This document shows, piece by piece, positions 1 through 9,435 of a stretch of DNA of 64,000 nt; position 1 is the stretch's first letter; every line of letters starts with the position of its first letter. The stretch is taken from contig BBFS01000003.1 in NCBI GenBank assembly GCA_001313365.1, positions 62,001 through 126,000 on the forward strand, written 5' to 3'. The notes under the pieces are model-generated. The model worked only from the letters and a program-made list of their open reading frames with translations. It ran no database searches and was not told the origin of the DNA. The position numbers were made by a program, and so were the translations under genes. The DNA is from Paenarthrobacter nitroguajacolicus JCM 14115. GTDB lineage: Bacteria; Actinomycetota; Actinomycetes; Actinomycetales; Micrococcaceae.

Positions 1-1392
1 ACCGAGGACCATTTTGACGTCTACAACCCGGCCACAAACTCGGTCCTCGCATCCGCACCCCCCCAGGGCACACGGGAACACATGGAACGCGCCATCGGTG
101 CCGCCAAACGGGCTTTCCCGGCGTGGGCAGCTCTGACCGCAGACGAGCGCGAAGCGATCATCGTCGAATTCTTCGAGCCCTCGAGGCCCACAAAGAAGAG
201 TTCATTACCTTGCTCTCACTGGAGCAAGGCAAGCCACGACACAACCAGGCGACGTTCGAAGTCAACCTTGCCAACCCCCCCTGGATCCCCCCCAACACAG
301 CCAAGTCGAGGCTGGAGGACAAGGTACTGGTGGAGGACGATGAGAAGCGCGTAGAACTCCGTCGCTCACCGCTCGGTGTCGTGGGGGGGCCATCATCCCC
401 CTGGAACTATCCCTACCTCCACGTTCTATGGAAGACCGTCCCCCCCGCACTGATCACCGGCAACACCGTAGTTCTCAAGCCTTCTCCCTATACCCCGCTC
501 TGCGCATTGCGGATCGGGGGGGAACTGGCAGCCCAGGTCTTCCCTCCCGGCGTCTTCAACATCGTCACAGGCGGCAACGAACTTGGACAGATCCTCACTG
601 AGAGCCCCGACGTCGATGATCACTTTCACGGGATCCACGGAAACAGGGACCAAGATCATGGCTTCAGCCGCCGGCACCATCAAGCGGGTCACCCTCGAAC
701 TGGGTGGAAATGACCCCGCGATCCTGCTCCCGGACGCTGACTGGCAGGACGCCGTGCCTCAGGTGTTCAACGCCGCCTTTGGAAACTCCGGTCAGTGGTG
801 CATCGCGGCCAAGCGCATCTACGTACACCGTTCCTTCCATGCAGACTTCGTCAACGCGCTCGTGGACTACGCGAAGACGCAAAAGGTCGGCGACGGCATG
901 GATCCCACCAGCGATCTGGGTCCCATCAACAACCGCATGCAGTACGACAAGCTCCGTGACCTCTTCGAAGACACTCGCCGCAATGGCTACGACGTTCCGC
1001 TCGGGGGCACCATCGACGAGTCCCTGGATGGCAATTTCGTTCCAGTCACCATCGTCAACAACCCTCCCGAGAACAGCCGCATCGTCCAGGAGGAACCTTT
1101 TGGACCGATCGTGCCCGTCCTTGTGTACGACGACGTCGAGGACGTCATCGAGCGCGCCAACGCCACAATCTTCGGCCTTGGTGCCACCGTGTGGGGGGGA
1201 CGAGACGAAGAACGGGCACTGGCCGTGGCGGACCGCATCGACTCCGGCAACGTCTGGGTCAATCAAGGCCAGAGCCACCCGGACCACGCACCTTTCGGCG
1301 GCCACAAGCAGTCCGGCCTGAGCGTCGAACACGGTGACGAGGGACTGGCTTCGCACACCAACAACAAAACCGTCGTGATTCGAAAGCGCTAG
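1..1392 (+). CDS. NAD(P)-dependent aldehyde dehydrogenase, 5' end outside window, frameshifted
   Basis: This enzyme oxidises an aldehyde to the acid with NAD(P). The reading frame is open from base 1 (YNPATNSVLASAP), so the start lies upstream. It moves to a second frame near 180 and returns to the first near 600. Visible landmarks are the cofactor-loop segment PWNYPYLHVLWK, NTVVLKPSPYTPL, FTGSTETGTKI, the catalytic Glu in LELGGND and the catalytic Cys in GNSGQWC. The C-terminal signature PFGGHKQSGLS is intact and the gene ends at TAG 1390-1392. G/C runs of six or seven sit at several breaks. An NTF2-like gene follows 70 bases later and is probably cotranscribed. The family is certain; the substrate cannot be read from the sequence. 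Confidence 0.9.
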
Positions 1393-1462
1393 CAGCTCTT
1401 CTTCAACCAAACCATCCCGGGGGGGTGCCGCAAACGGACCCGCTCATTCACAAGGAGAAACC

Positions 1463-1852
1463 ATGCCCAAGAACCTCAAAGTCGTTCCGACTGACGAATA
1501 TGACCAGATCATCACCACCGTTCAGAAGTATGTCGAAGGCCTGCGCGTCGGCAGCCCCCCCGAAGGCGTTGCAGAAGCCTTCCATGAAGACGCCACTATG
1601 TACGGCTTTACCAACGGCCAGCTTCTGGGCGGACCCATCAAGAACTTGTACGACTTCGTCGCCGAGAACGGCGCCGCTCCTGATGTCAAGACCCGCGTGG
1701 ACATCATCGGCATCACCCAGACAACTGCCGTGGTGAAGGTTGACATGGAAAACGATGCCATTGGTGCTGACTACACCGACTTCCACACCCTGCTGAAGCA
1801 GGACGGCGATTGGAAGATCATCGCCAAGGTCTACCACCAGTACGAGGCCTAG
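1463..1852 (+). CDS. NTF2-like (nuclear transport factor 2 / SnoaL-type fold) protein
   Basis: A small cytosolic protein of about 129 residues with the alpha+beta layout of NTF2-like proteins. It has an N-terminal helix (DEYDQIITTVQKYVEGL), the segment EAFHEDATMYGF, central strands, and a C-terminal strand pair ending in DGDWKIIAKVYHQYEA, which resembles lumazine-binding/SnoaL-like proteins. Members range from small-molecule isomerases to non-catalytic binding proteins, so no reaction is assigned. The start is supported by AAGGAGAAACC directly before ATG. The frame stays open because its C7 run adds a whole Pro codon. It follows the aldehyde dehydrogenase and ends just before a strong terminator. 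Confidence 0.8.
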   Translation: MPKNLKVVPTDEYDQIITTVQKYVEGLRVGSPPEGVAEAFHEDATMYGFTNGQLLGGPIKNLYDFVAENGAAPDVKTRVDIIGITQTTAVVKVDMENDAIGADYTDFHTLLKQDGDWKIIAKVYHQYEA

Positions 1853-1862
1853 TCCAACAGAA

Positions 1863-1896
1863 CCGGGGGGGAGGCTTACGCCTCCCCCGGTTTTTT
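1863..1896 (+). terminator. Rho-independent terminator after the NTF2-like gene
   Basis: A hairpin with stem CCGG-G-run-AGGC, loop TTA(C) and GCCT-C-run-CCGG is followed by six T. The left arm carries G7 but the right arm only C5. A perfect stem would need equal lengths, so the left run appears to be two bases too long. This is one of three internal controls for run-length error. Confidence 0.9.
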
Positions 1897-1931
1897 CGTT
1901 CTTACTGGTATTCAACACGCGAGGGTCGAGA

Positions 1932-2626
1932 ATGATTTCGGAAGCAATCCAGCGAACGGCCGCGCCATTGCGCCAAGAGGTGGTAGCCGCCCTTCGCCGG
2001 GCGATCGTTACCTGCGAGTACAGTCCTGGGGGGGAGAGGTTGGTCGAGACTGCGCTTTGCGATAAGTTTTCCGTCAGCCGGACAGTGATTCGTGAAGCGC
2101 TGCGGCAGCTGGAGTCCGAGCAGCTGGTGGTGACGGTGCCGAACAGGGGCCCCCCCGAAGTTGCAACCCTCACACCCACCGAAGCCCGAAGTCTCTATGA
2201 AGTTCGCGGCGCTTTGGAATCGCTCGCCGGAAACCTGTTCGCTGAGCGAGCCACAGAAGCCCAGCGCGGGCAACTCGTGGCGAGACTTTTTGACATCCGA
2301 AGAGCAGAGTCAGCCGGTGGGGCGCAGCAGTTGCTGGCAGCGAAAGACAGCTATTACGAAGTGCTTTTGGCTGGCGCTGGCAACAAAGAAATCTCGGGCA
2401 TGCTTCGGCAAATCAATGCCCGCACTCAAGTACTTAGGGCCCTCTCTACAAGTTCCCCCCCGGGGAGAAGTCCGCTCATGCTGCTGAACTGACGGACATC
2501 ACCACGTCAGCGGCCATCACTAGGGATCCCGAGGCAGCCCGGCGAGCTTGTGAGGTACATGCATCAAACGCCGCGGAAGCCGCACTTAGTGCCATGGAGT
2601 CGACGCCTAAGCCTGGACACCCATGA
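1932..2626 (+). CDS. GntR-family transcriptional regulator (FCD subfamily), frameshifted near 2455
   Basis: A DNA-binding regulator of about 230 residues. The N-terminal winged helix (about residues 10-70) shows LVETALCDKFSVSRTVIREAL and RQLESEQLV, the hallmark GntR helix-turn-helix. The rest (YEVRGALESLAGNLFAERA, then helical segments) is an FCD-type ligand-binding domain. The first frame stops at 2492. If the C7 run at 2455 is read as C5, the protein continues as HAAELTDITTSAAIT and ends at TGA 2624-2626 after KPGHP. It follows the aldehyde dehydrogenase and NTF2-like genes on the same strand, beyond their terminator, so it may control that pair. The effector is unknown. Confidence 0.87.
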
Positions 2627-2644
2627 AAGCATGAATGAATACAA

Positions 2645-2679
2645 GGAAGGGATGCACGCGATTCGCGTGCATCCCTTCC
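2645..2679. terminator. Perfect 16-bp stem hairpin between convergent genes
   Basis: GGAAGGGATGCACGCG, loop ATT, then its exact reverse complement. It lies between the ends of the GntR gene (+) and the NAD(P)-binding protein gene (-). There is no long T run on either side, so it is a probable bidirectional terminator. Confidence 0.65.
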
Positions 2680-2707
2680 TGCCTTTGGAAAAGGCGGTCC
2701 CTGCCTG

Positions 2708-3364
2708 TCAGCCAACGAGGTAGACACGGCCTCGGCACTGGTGTCTCGCCATCAGTCAGCTCAACGATAGTCCGATTCAACTTGGAGTTTTGAAGCGCAG
2801 CATCAATGAACGCCGCGACGTTATCGCGTCGGATGTCTCCGTACTCAATCGCAGGACCCGCGGTAACCCGCCCATCTCCGGGGGCGTCGGTCAGAAGCCC
2901 CCCGGGCGAACTATCAGCAATCCAGACCAGTGCGCGTGAGGTAGACGTCTGCTGTCTTCTTTGTGCGCATATAGTGCTCAAAGCGTTCGTTCACCGATTC
3001 ACCCCCCCGCCCTGACTCCGGGAAGGCGGACACCAGGACAAAACGGGACACTCCGGCGAGGGCGGCTGCATCGGCAGCCTTCTCGAGCCCCCCCTTGCCG
3101 TCGATGAGGGTGGTTTGGTCCATTCCGGTGCCATGGGCGCCCGCAGAGAAGACCACGGCATCGTGTCCCTTGAACTTTTCGGCCAACACCTCAACGGAGT
3201 CCTTGATCAGGTCTCCCTCCACGGGCGTCGCACCACTGGAGCAACAGTCTCAGCTTGAGCGGGATTCCTGAACATTCCCGTGACGGCGTCACCGCGGCCA
3301 TTCAGTAGTTGAGCCAGCCGCCGGCCAACTCCCCCCCCGCTGCGCCTACTTGGAATACCTTCAT
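2708..3364 (-). CDS. NAD(P)-binding (NmrA/SDR-like) protein, frameshifted
   Basis: A predicted NAD(P)-binding Rossmann protein of about 217 residues from the atypical-SDR/NmrA-like group. The N-terminus MKVFQVGAAGG-VGRRLAQLL gives the dinucleotide-binding loop. It continues with VTGMFRNPAQAE, GHDAVVFSAGAHGTG, SRFVLVSAFPES and the C-terminal AFIDAALQNSKLNRTIVELT. At least four indels separate the pieces, including G/C runs near 3090 and 3330. The ATG at 3364 is preceded by GGGAGAAGCAC, a good ribosome site. The natural end is VSTLVG-stop at 2708-2710 if one G and one C are restored. It is divergent from an ArsR-type regulator. These proteins often act as redox-sensing or quinone-related reductases; the exact role is unknown. 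Confidence 0.8.
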
Positions 3365-3397
3365 GTGCTTCTCCCTTCGCTTGTAGTTCGATATTCA

Positions 3398-3408
3398 TCG
3401 TAGTACGA
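3398..3408. promoter_or_regulatory. Candidate ArsR-type operator
   Basis: The 11-bp palindrome TCGTAGTACGA lies in the 98-base gap between the NAD(P)-binding protein gene and the divergent ArsR-like gene. The half TCGTAGT recurs in the promoter beside the paralogous ArsR gene at 14.5 kb. Operator function is inferred from this shared motif. Confidence 0.5.
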
Positions 3409-3462
3409 CTCGTGTAGGAATTAGAAATCGCCAGGTCTTGGAACTTCTTGGATAATCGGAGC

Positions 3463-3795
3463 ATGCGAACTTTGGACCACCCTACGCCCGACGAGATTCA
3501 CATCGATGGCGTACTCTCGGCGCTGGCCGATCCGATCCGGCGGCGGATCGTGACCCAACTGGCCGATGGCCATGACGACCAGGCATGCATCGCGTTTGAG
3601 TTGCCCGTGAGCAAGTCCACGTCGACCCATCACTTCCGCGTGCTACGCGAGGCGGGAATCATAGAGCAGCACTACCAGGGAACGGCGATTCTTAACACGC
3701 TTCGAACCGGCGTTATGGAATCGCTGTTTCCGGGCTTGCTCAGTGTCGTCATTGCGGCTGAACGCAAGTCCACACTGAGGCAACGAGCTTCCTGA
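3463..3795 (+). CDS. ArsR-family helix-turn-helix regulator
   Basis: A small winged-helix repressor of about 110 residues. ALADPIRRRIVTQLADG is the typical ArsR N-terminal helix pair, and SKSTSTHHFRVLREAGII is the recognition helix with the His-Phe pair and VLREAG turn. No CVC-type metal site is visible, so it is probably not a metal sensor. A paralogue at 14.6 kb shares FELPVSKSTSTHHFRVLREAG exactly over this region. ATG 3463 is chosen; a TTG at 3448 is also possible, and neither has a strong ribosome site. It is divergent from an NAD(P)-binding oxidoreductase that it likely controls together with itself. Confidence 0.85.
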   Translation: MRTLDHPTPDEIHIDGVLSALADPIRRRIVTQLADGHDDQACIAFELPVSKSTSTHHFRVLREAGIIEQHYQGTAILNTLRTGVMESLFPGLLSVVIAAERKSTLRQRAS

Positions 3796-3812
3796 CGCAT
3801 GATCGCCCCCAT

Positions 3813-4693
3813 CTAGATCTGGGGAACCAGGACGTCGCCAACCTTTGACGCGGCAGGGACCTTGCGGCCGCTTCGGAGTCGAAGCTCAATGTACGTCGCC
3901 AGTCGCGATAGCCCCCCCAGATTGATCACAATCATCACAAGCGCGATCACTACCAGCGCCGGGATGTAATTCGAATACGCAGAGCCGGCCTGGATTCCTT
4001 GCCGCACTGCTTCCACGTAGGTGATTTGGTAACCAAGCGCAGTGTCCTTCAGCGCTACAACCAATTGAGCGACGATTGCCGGGAGCATTGCCGTGATCGC
4101 CTGGGGCAGGAGAATCATACGGAGTGTCTGTCCAGTGCCCAGGCCAAGAGCCACAGCAGCTTCCCCCCTGGCCTCTCGGAATGGCTTTGATTCCTGCGCG
4201 CACAATCTCTGCAATCACGGCCCCGTTGCTCAGGCAAGGCCGGTAACTACCGCCGCAACGGCAAGATCGGTTGACGGGAACAGGTCGTAGTCGGCGAAGA
4301 GCTGAAAGCAGAAAATCATCAGAATCAGCAGGGGGAATTGCCCGGAAGAACTCCACCACGGCGGCGCACCCGTAGCGAACGAACCGATTGTCGGAGAGAC
4401 GCCCGACGCCGAGCAGGATACCCAAGATTATGGCCAGGATGATGGCAAACACCGCAGCCTGAAGCGTTCCCACAATCCCGGGCAGAAGGTACGTCTGCCA
4501 CATTTCCGGCGTGAGAAATGGCTGCCACTTCTCAGGCGCCAGCTGCCCTTTGTCTGCCAGGCTGACATCACGAACCATCCGGCCGCTGCCAGCCCAACGA
4601 CGCACAAAGCGCTGATGACGACGTTCAGAATTTGGCCTTTGGGCCGGGGGGGACGTCATACAAATTGTTGATGGGTGCTCGAGTGCTGCTCAA
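3813..4693 (-). CDS. Amino acid ABC transporter permease (GluD/HisM-like), frameshifted
   Basis: An inner-membrane permease of a polar amino acid importer. The N-terminal part shows membrane helices (IVGTLQAAVFAIILAIILGIL; FVRYGCAAVVEFFRAIP). The C-terminal part has the EAA loop that contacts the ATPase (GEAAVALGLGTGQTLRMILLP) and ALKDTALGYQI. Several C/G runs break it near 4170, 4230, 4350 and 4645. A TTG at 4693 overlaps the stop of the preceding permease in a TTGA arrangement, giving an N-terminus STRAPINNLYDVP; ATG 4659 is the fallback. It is the last gene of an ATPase, binding protein, permease, permease operon in the same order as gluABCD of corynebacteria. Confidence 0.88.
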
Positions 4694-5373
4694 CGCTTGA
4701 CCTCAAACTTCCTGCTTAGGTATCCGAAAGCCGCGCCGGTCGGAAGAGTCAGACACATGAAGCCGGCCCCGAAGATCAGCCCAACGACGATGAGGGCGGA
4801 GGTATTCTCGATCATTTCCTTCATCAAAAGGGCGGCTTCAGCTACGCCTATGACTGAGGCAACCGTTGTGTTTTTGGTCAACGCAATGAGGATGCTGCCC
4901 AAAGGCGCAATGACCGCCCGGAAGGCCTGCGGCAAGACGATGTGGCCTAAGCCCTGCATGAAGTTCAGGCCCAACGACCGGGCCGCTTCCGACTGGCCGG
5001 GAGGGACCGTATTAATACCTGCCCTTAGCGCTTCGGATACGAACGTCGACGTGTACAGGCTAAAGGCCAGGACGGCCAACCGGAACGAGCTGTCCGTGAT
5101 GGATGTGGGGGGACTTTGGATCTGCCAAGGTGATGCCGAGTTGCTGTGCCAATCCGAACGATGCGAAAAGCACCACAAGTGTCAAAGGGGGTATTCCGGA
5201 CAATGTTCACGTACCCGGTGGCAAGCGTCCGCATCGCCCAAATCGGTGATACCCGCATGGCAGTCAGGACAGTGCCCAATACCAACGAGCCCAGTGCAGA
5301 CAGCGCCGTGAGCTGCAGGGTGATCAGGAAGGCCGCCAGGATCTGATCCCCCGTATTCGTTGAGGATGTTCAT
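4690..5373 (-). CDS. Amino acid ABC transporter permease (GluC/HisQ-like), frameshifted
   Basis: First permease of the acidic amino acid importer, about 227 residues. MNILNEYG starts the protein. The next frame gives LSALGSLVLGTVLTAMRVSPIW and GYVNIVRNTP, the usual amphipathic segment, and then VSEALRAGINTVPPGQSEAARSL with the EAA motif. The last helices are in ENTSALIVVGLIFGAGF. Breaks occur near 5110, 5185 and 5345. The stop overlaps the start of the second permease. It is cotranscribed with the binding protein 35 bases upstream. The family is clear; glutamate, aspartate or an analogue is inferred from the GluABCD-like order. Confidence 0.88.
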
Positions 5374-5408
5374 GTTAAGTATCCAGTCTCTTGTCTGGCT
5401 GCCCCCGA

Positions 5409-6252
5409 CTAGTAGCGGTCTACCACTGGCGTGGCGGGCAATGCATAACCGGACGGTCCAACGTTGCTCTCAAACGCTTTGGCCCACGATCCGTCGTCGA
5501 TCATGGACTGAATGGCGTCGTTGATCTTGGCACGGCCCGCGGTGTCATCCTTCTTCAGACCAATGCCGTAGTTCTCCTTGCTGAAGGTACTGCCAACAAG
5601 CTTCAGCTTTCCCTGATTGGCAGCTGCGTAACCGGCAAGTTGAATATCATCCGTGGTCATTGCGTCAACGGCGCCACTCTTCAGGGCTTCAACGCATGCG
5701 GAAGGGGGGGTGTCGTACTCCTGAAGCTGCGCGTCCTTGCTGTAGTTCTTCTTGATGTTCTGTGCTGGTGTGGAACCGGTCACCGAGCACAACTTTTTGC
5801 CCCCCCCATTCAGGGACTCCGGGCCCGTGATGTCTGTGGAGTCAGAACGAACCAGGAGCGACTGGCCAGCCAGGAAGTAAGGCCCCCGCGAAGGCGACCT
5901 TCTCCTTTCGGGCATCGTTGATGCTGTAGGTATTCACCACATAGTCCACCTGCCCGTTCTGGATCAGGCTCTCTCGCTGCGCCGGAGTCGCTTCCTTCCA
6001 GGTGATGGAAGACTCCTCGACGCCAAGCTTCTTGGCGACATACTTGGCAACGTCAACATCGAAACCCTTGAATGATCCGTCCGGAGTCTTGATTCCAAGG
6101 CCTGGGCGATCAAAGGAAATGCCGATGGTGAGGTGGCCCGATTGAGCGCTTGCTTCAACTGTTTTCGCTTTGTCGGATGCACCGGAGCAACCGGCGATCG
6201 AGCTGGCAAGGAACAGCGCTGCGGCCGGAATGGCCAGGAACTTGAGCTTCAC
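5409..6252 (-). CDS. Glutamate-type ABC transporter substrate-binding lipoprotein, frameshifted
   Basis: An extracellular solute-binding lipoprotein of about 280 residues. The N-terminus KLKFLAIPAAALFLASSIAG-C is a signal peptide with a lipobox Cys. It is followed by HLTIGISFDRPGLGIK and SFKGFDVDVAKYVAKKLG, typical of SBP family 3 proteins for polar amino acids. The C-terminal half has YAAANQGKLKLVGSTFS, NYGIGLKKDD and ALPATPVVDRY-stop. Frames change near 5705, 5800 and 5890 at C/G runs. GTG 6252 is chosen as start because it directly precedes the signal peptide. The gene sits between the ATPase and the first permease of the importer. Confidence 0.88.
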
Positions 6253-6283
6253 GATGTGCTGCTTTCTAGATTGGGGTGGCTTG

Positions 6284-7084
6284 TCAGTGGCTGAGGATCT
6301 TGCCGAGGAACTCTTTGGCCCGCTCGGTGGTTGGGTTGTCAAAAAACCGGTCAGGGGTTGTGTCCTCGAGGATCTGACCATCGGCCATGAACACCACCCG
6401 GTCGGCGGCGCGTCGAGCGAAGCCCATCTCGTGCGTGACTACGAGCATCGTCATGCCTCCTTGTGCCAGCGACGTCATGACATCCAGTACTTCGGTGACC
6501 ATTTCCGGGTCAAGAGCCGAGGTAGGTTCGTCGAAAAGCATCACCTTCGGCTCCATGGCCAACGCCCGGGCAATGGCAACACGCTGCTGCTGTCCACCCG
6601 AAAGCTGGGCGGGGAGCTTATGCGCCTGATTTGCTATACCTACCCTCTCGAGCAGGGCCATTGCCCGCGTTTGAGCCTCAGCCTTTCCGATTCGTCGCAC
6701 CTTGAGTGGCGCAAGCATGACGTTTTCGAGAATGGTTTTGTGGGCAAAGAGGTTGAATGACTGAAAGACCATTCCGACGTCGGCCCTGTAGCGCGTCAGC
6801 GCCTTGCCTTCCTTGGGGGAGAGGCTTGCCGTCGACGGCGACCGTGCCGGATTCGACGGTCTCCAACCTGTTGATAGTTCGGCAGAGAGTCGATTTTCCC
6901 GAGCCGGAGGGACCCAAGACAACCACAACCTGGCCCTGGGCAACCTCAAGATTGACATCACGGAGCACGTGCAGAGGTCCGAAATGCTTGTTGACCCCCC
7001 CCTGATGGAGATCATCGCCTTCTTCTCGTCGCCAGCAGCCTCAGAAGTGCTGTCAACAAACTTTTGCAGTTCCATGTTCGCCAT
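6284..7084 (-). CDS. Amino acid ABC transporter ATP-binding protein (GluA-like), frameshifted
   Basis: The ATPase of the acidic amino acid importer, about 260 residues. The Walker A motif GPSGSGKST is in the middle frame together with [17 protein letters not shown]. Then come the Q-loop [19 protein letters not shown], the signature [15 protein letters not shown], Walker [15 protein letters not shown] and the H-loop VVTHEMGFA. The C-terminus is [15 protein letters not shown]. Two indels (near 6820 and 7000) split the Walker A segment from the ends. It is the first gene of a four-gene operon and has a 12-bp palindromic operator about 90 bases upstream. The domain is beyond doubt; the substrate is inferred. 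Confidence 0.92.
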   Translation of the reverse strand: MANMELQKFVDSTSEAAGDEKKAMISIRGGSTSISDLCTCSVMSILRLPRARLWLSWVPPARENRLSAELSTGWRPSNPARSPSTASLSPKEGKALTRYRADVGMVFQSFNLFAHKTILENVMLAPLKVRRIGKAEAQTRAMALLERVGIANQAHKLPAQLSGGQQQRVAIARALAMEPKVMLFDEPTSALDPEMVTEVLDVMTSLAQGGMTMLVVTHEMGFARRAADRVVFMADGQILEDTTPDRFFDNPTTERAKEFLGKILSH

Positions 7085-7175
7085 TCGTTCGGGGGGGATA
7101 TTTCGTCTCGACGGTCGTGTGGGAGGAGCAGGTTTCTCACCTGGGCTTCCATGTGACCTAAATTACGAAAGTAAG

Positions 7176-7187
7176 AATGTTAACATT
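7176..7187. promoter_or_regulatory. GntR operator candidate upstream of the amino acid importer operon
   Basis: The perfect 12-bp palindrome AATGTTAACATT occurs here. The same 12 bases recur at 8022-8033 immediately before the start codon of the adjacent GntR gene. Shared occurrence at two promoters of one cluster suggests a common regulator. Confidence 0.65.
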
Positions 7188-7238
7188 TGTACGGCAAAGA
7201 ACAGGAGAGGGCAAGTCGCCGGGGGGGAAGCTCCGGAC

Positions 7239-7269
7239 GCGGACGAGGCCGGCACCGGGCTTCGTCCGC
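7239..7269 (-). terminator. Hairpin downstream of the GntR gene
   Basis: GCGGACGA and TCGTCCGC form a stem around a GC-rich loop, between the stop of the GntR gene and the importer promoter. No T run is seen, so terminator function is tentative. Confidence 0.4.
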
Positions 7270-7295
7270 TGGCGAACTTTCAGAAGGACGTGTGA

Positions 7296-8021
7296 CTAGC
7301 CCGCACCTTGGAGGCGTTCCTTGCTGTCGAGGTCGGCTTTGATTCTTTCGAACGCAGTCTCGATGTGCTCACGCACCAGCTCTTCAGCCTTCGCACCATC
7401 CTGGTCGCGGATGACGCGGAACATTTCCCAATGCTCTGGGCCAATGCGGGCCCTGTAATCATCATGGCCTTGCTGTCGATTGAGGAGAAGCAAAGCGATC
7501 TGCGAACGCAGGCCCAACCAAACCTGCTCCAACCTCTCATGACCGGCACAGGCGTAGATCGCATCATGAAAGGCAATGTCCGACTGGAGCATGTCACCCC
7601 TATCCCCCAGGGCGGCCGCCCGCTCAATGTCCTCGGCACGCACTTGAAGCAGGTCCAAATCCTTCCCGGTGCGGTGTGCAATCAGCCGCTGAACGGCGAG
7701 CAACTCTATCGAGTACCGGAGCGAGTAGATCTCTTCAAGGTCTTTGTGCGTAAAGACGGTAACCCGCGATCCCCCGGTGCCAGTCGCCTTGAAGCAGGCC
7801 CTCCTGCCGCAGCAAAACGATGGCATCCCGCACTGGTCCGCGACTGACGGATAGGGACGCGGCCATCTCCACTTCATTGATCCGTTCCCCCCGGAGGTAT
7901 TTCCCCCGGCCAGAATTGCGTCACGGATCCGGTCCGCGACGTCCTGGGCCATTCCGCGACGTTTCAGGGGGGGTGCGCGAAGGGTTCCGTTCTTGACATT
8001 TGCTGTGGTGTCAGATTTCAT
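7296..8021 (-). CDS. GntR-family regulator (FCD subfamily) of the acidic amino acid cluster, frameshifted
   Basis: A regulator of about 240 residues. The N-terminal RGMAQDVADRIRDAILAG opens the winged helix. The recognition-helix region (about residues 45-75) is scrambled by two C-run indels near 7795 and 7895. The wing SRVTVF and the whole FCD domain are readable (DLEEIYSLRYSIELLAVQRL, DIAFHDAIYACAGHERLEQV, LVREHIETAFERIKADL). These carry the Asp and His positions that usually bind a metal or carboxylate ligand. A perfect palindrome AATGTTAACATT abuts its ATG, and the same sequence precedes the importer operon. I infer autoregulation and control of the transporter, and perhaps of the divergent aminotransferase operon. 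Confidence 0.87.
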   Translation of the reverse strand: MKSDTTANVKNGTLRAPPLKRRGMAQDVADRIRDAILAGGNTSGGNGSMKWRWPRPYPSVADQCGMPSFCCGRRACFKATGTGGSRVTVFTHKDLEEIYSLRYSIELLAVQRLIAHRTGKDLDLLQVRAEDIERAAALGDRGDMLQSDIAFHDAIYACAGHERLEQVWLGLRSQIALLLLNRQQGHDDYRARIGPEHWEMFRVIRDQDGAKAEELVREHIETAFERIKADLDSKERLQGAG

Positions 8022-8033
8022 AATGTTAACATT
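8022..8033. promoter_or_regulatory. GntR operator candidate at the regulator's own start codon
   Basis: AATGTTAACATT is directly adjacent to the ATG (8021) of the GntR gene and lies in the divergent promoter shared with the aminotransferase operon. It is identical to the site at 7176-7187. Confidence 0.65.
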
Positions 8034-8190
8034 CTTGCAGTTGGAGGCTTGCTGGTCACGTCTACCACACTATCCCAGCACTCCATCCGGAAACCTGTCC
8101 GGATCGCGGGATGCTGAATCCAAGAAGGCTGCCTGCTTTCGATGCAGGCTCAATCCACCACCTGCATCCCCCTGAAATTGGAGTATCCCT

Positions 8191-9400
8191 ATGAGTACCG
8201 CTACCACTACACGGTTTGGACGGTTTGCTGATCGGTTGCGGGATATTGGTCCGTCCCCGATCCGAGCGATTTTTGATAAGGCGGCGGCGTTGGAAGCTGC
8301 CGGTGAGAAGGTGTATCACTTCGAGATCGGGCGCCCGGATTTTGATACCCCCCCGCAGGTAGCCAAGGACGCTGCGGCTGCGTCGCTGGACCGAGGAGAG
8401 GTTCATTACGGCCCGAACGCGGGAACGATTGATCTTCGCGAGGCGATCAGCGGGTATCTGCAAGAGCGCCGCGGGACCATCTATGACCCGGGTACTGAAG
8501 TACTCGTCACGATCGGCGCGAACGAAGCGGTGTTCCTGGCATTAATGGCTTTCTGCGGCCCCGGCGATGAAGTGATCTTCCCCCGTCCCGGCCTGGGCGC
8601 ACTACAAGTCATGCATCCGCCTGGCCGGTGCCACCCCCCCGTCCCTGTCCGGCTCGACGCGGACAATGATTACCGTCTCGATATCGACGCGATCGCCGCC
8701 GCGATCACCCCCCGCGACACGCATGGTCATCCTCTGCACCCCCCCGAACAACCCCACTGGCGGTGTCGCCACGGCCGAGGAAATCGAAAAACTCGCCAAC
8801 GTCCTGGAACCGACCGACGCGCTGCTGATGTCCGATGAAATCTACGCCGACCTCGTCTACGACGAGATCCGGCACCAGTCCCCGGCCTCCGTAGGGAACC
8901 TCCGCGAACGGACTTTGGTCATCGGCGGCTTCGCGAAAGCCTTCGCCATGGACGGCTGGCGCCTCGGTTGGCTCGCCGGCCCCCCCAAAGAACTCATCAC
9001 ACCGGCACTAAGAGTCCGCCAGTACACGACCGTTTGCGCCCCCCCCACCTTCCTCCAACCGGCGCGGCCGCAGCCCTCCGCCACGCGGGCCCCCGAGGCG
9101 GAAACGATGCGCATCCAATTCCAGGAACGACGCAAAGCCGGCCTCAAGATCCTCACCGGCATTCCCGGCGTCACGGTAAGCCAACCCGACGGCGCCTTCT
9201 ACTTCTACCTCACCTACACACCCGATACCGCCGAACCAGCCGAACAACTGGCACTACGACTCCTCGATGAACAACGCGTCGCCGTTGTCCCGGGGACCGC
9301 GTTCGACCCCCCCGACGGTGGTACCCGCTCCATCCGGATCTCTTACGCCTGCCACATCGATGACCTCACCGAAGGCCTGCGACGCATCGTCCAGACCTGA
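8191..9400 (+). CDS. PLP-dependent aminotransferase, class I, frameshifted
   Basis: An aspartate-aminotransferase-fold enzyme of about 390 residues. N-terminal motifs are FEIGRPDFDTP and VHYGPNAGTIDLREAI. The PLP-binding segment includes GANEAVFLALMAF, and later CTPNNPTGGVAT, the Asp-Tyr pair in SDEIYADLVYD and the Schiff-base Lys in GGFAKAFAMDGWRLGWLAG. The C-terminal RISYACHIDDLTEGLRR keeps the substrate-carboxylate Arg. C-run indels break it between 8600 and 8745 and near 9040-9080. ATG 8191 has GGAG seven bases upstream. It heads an operon with a two-subunit ThDP decarboxylase and a semialdehyde dehydrogenase. This fits transamination of an acidic amino acid such as cysteate, aspartate or glutamate to its 2-oxo acid. 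Confidence 0.9.
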
Positions 9401-9435
9401 CCACACCACACCCCCCCAAGGGAGCCTGACCACCC

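Noticed and set aside
664..1410. Long minus-strand frame of 248 codons
   Set aside because: It is the antisense shadow of the aldehyde dehydrogenase and shows no family motif.
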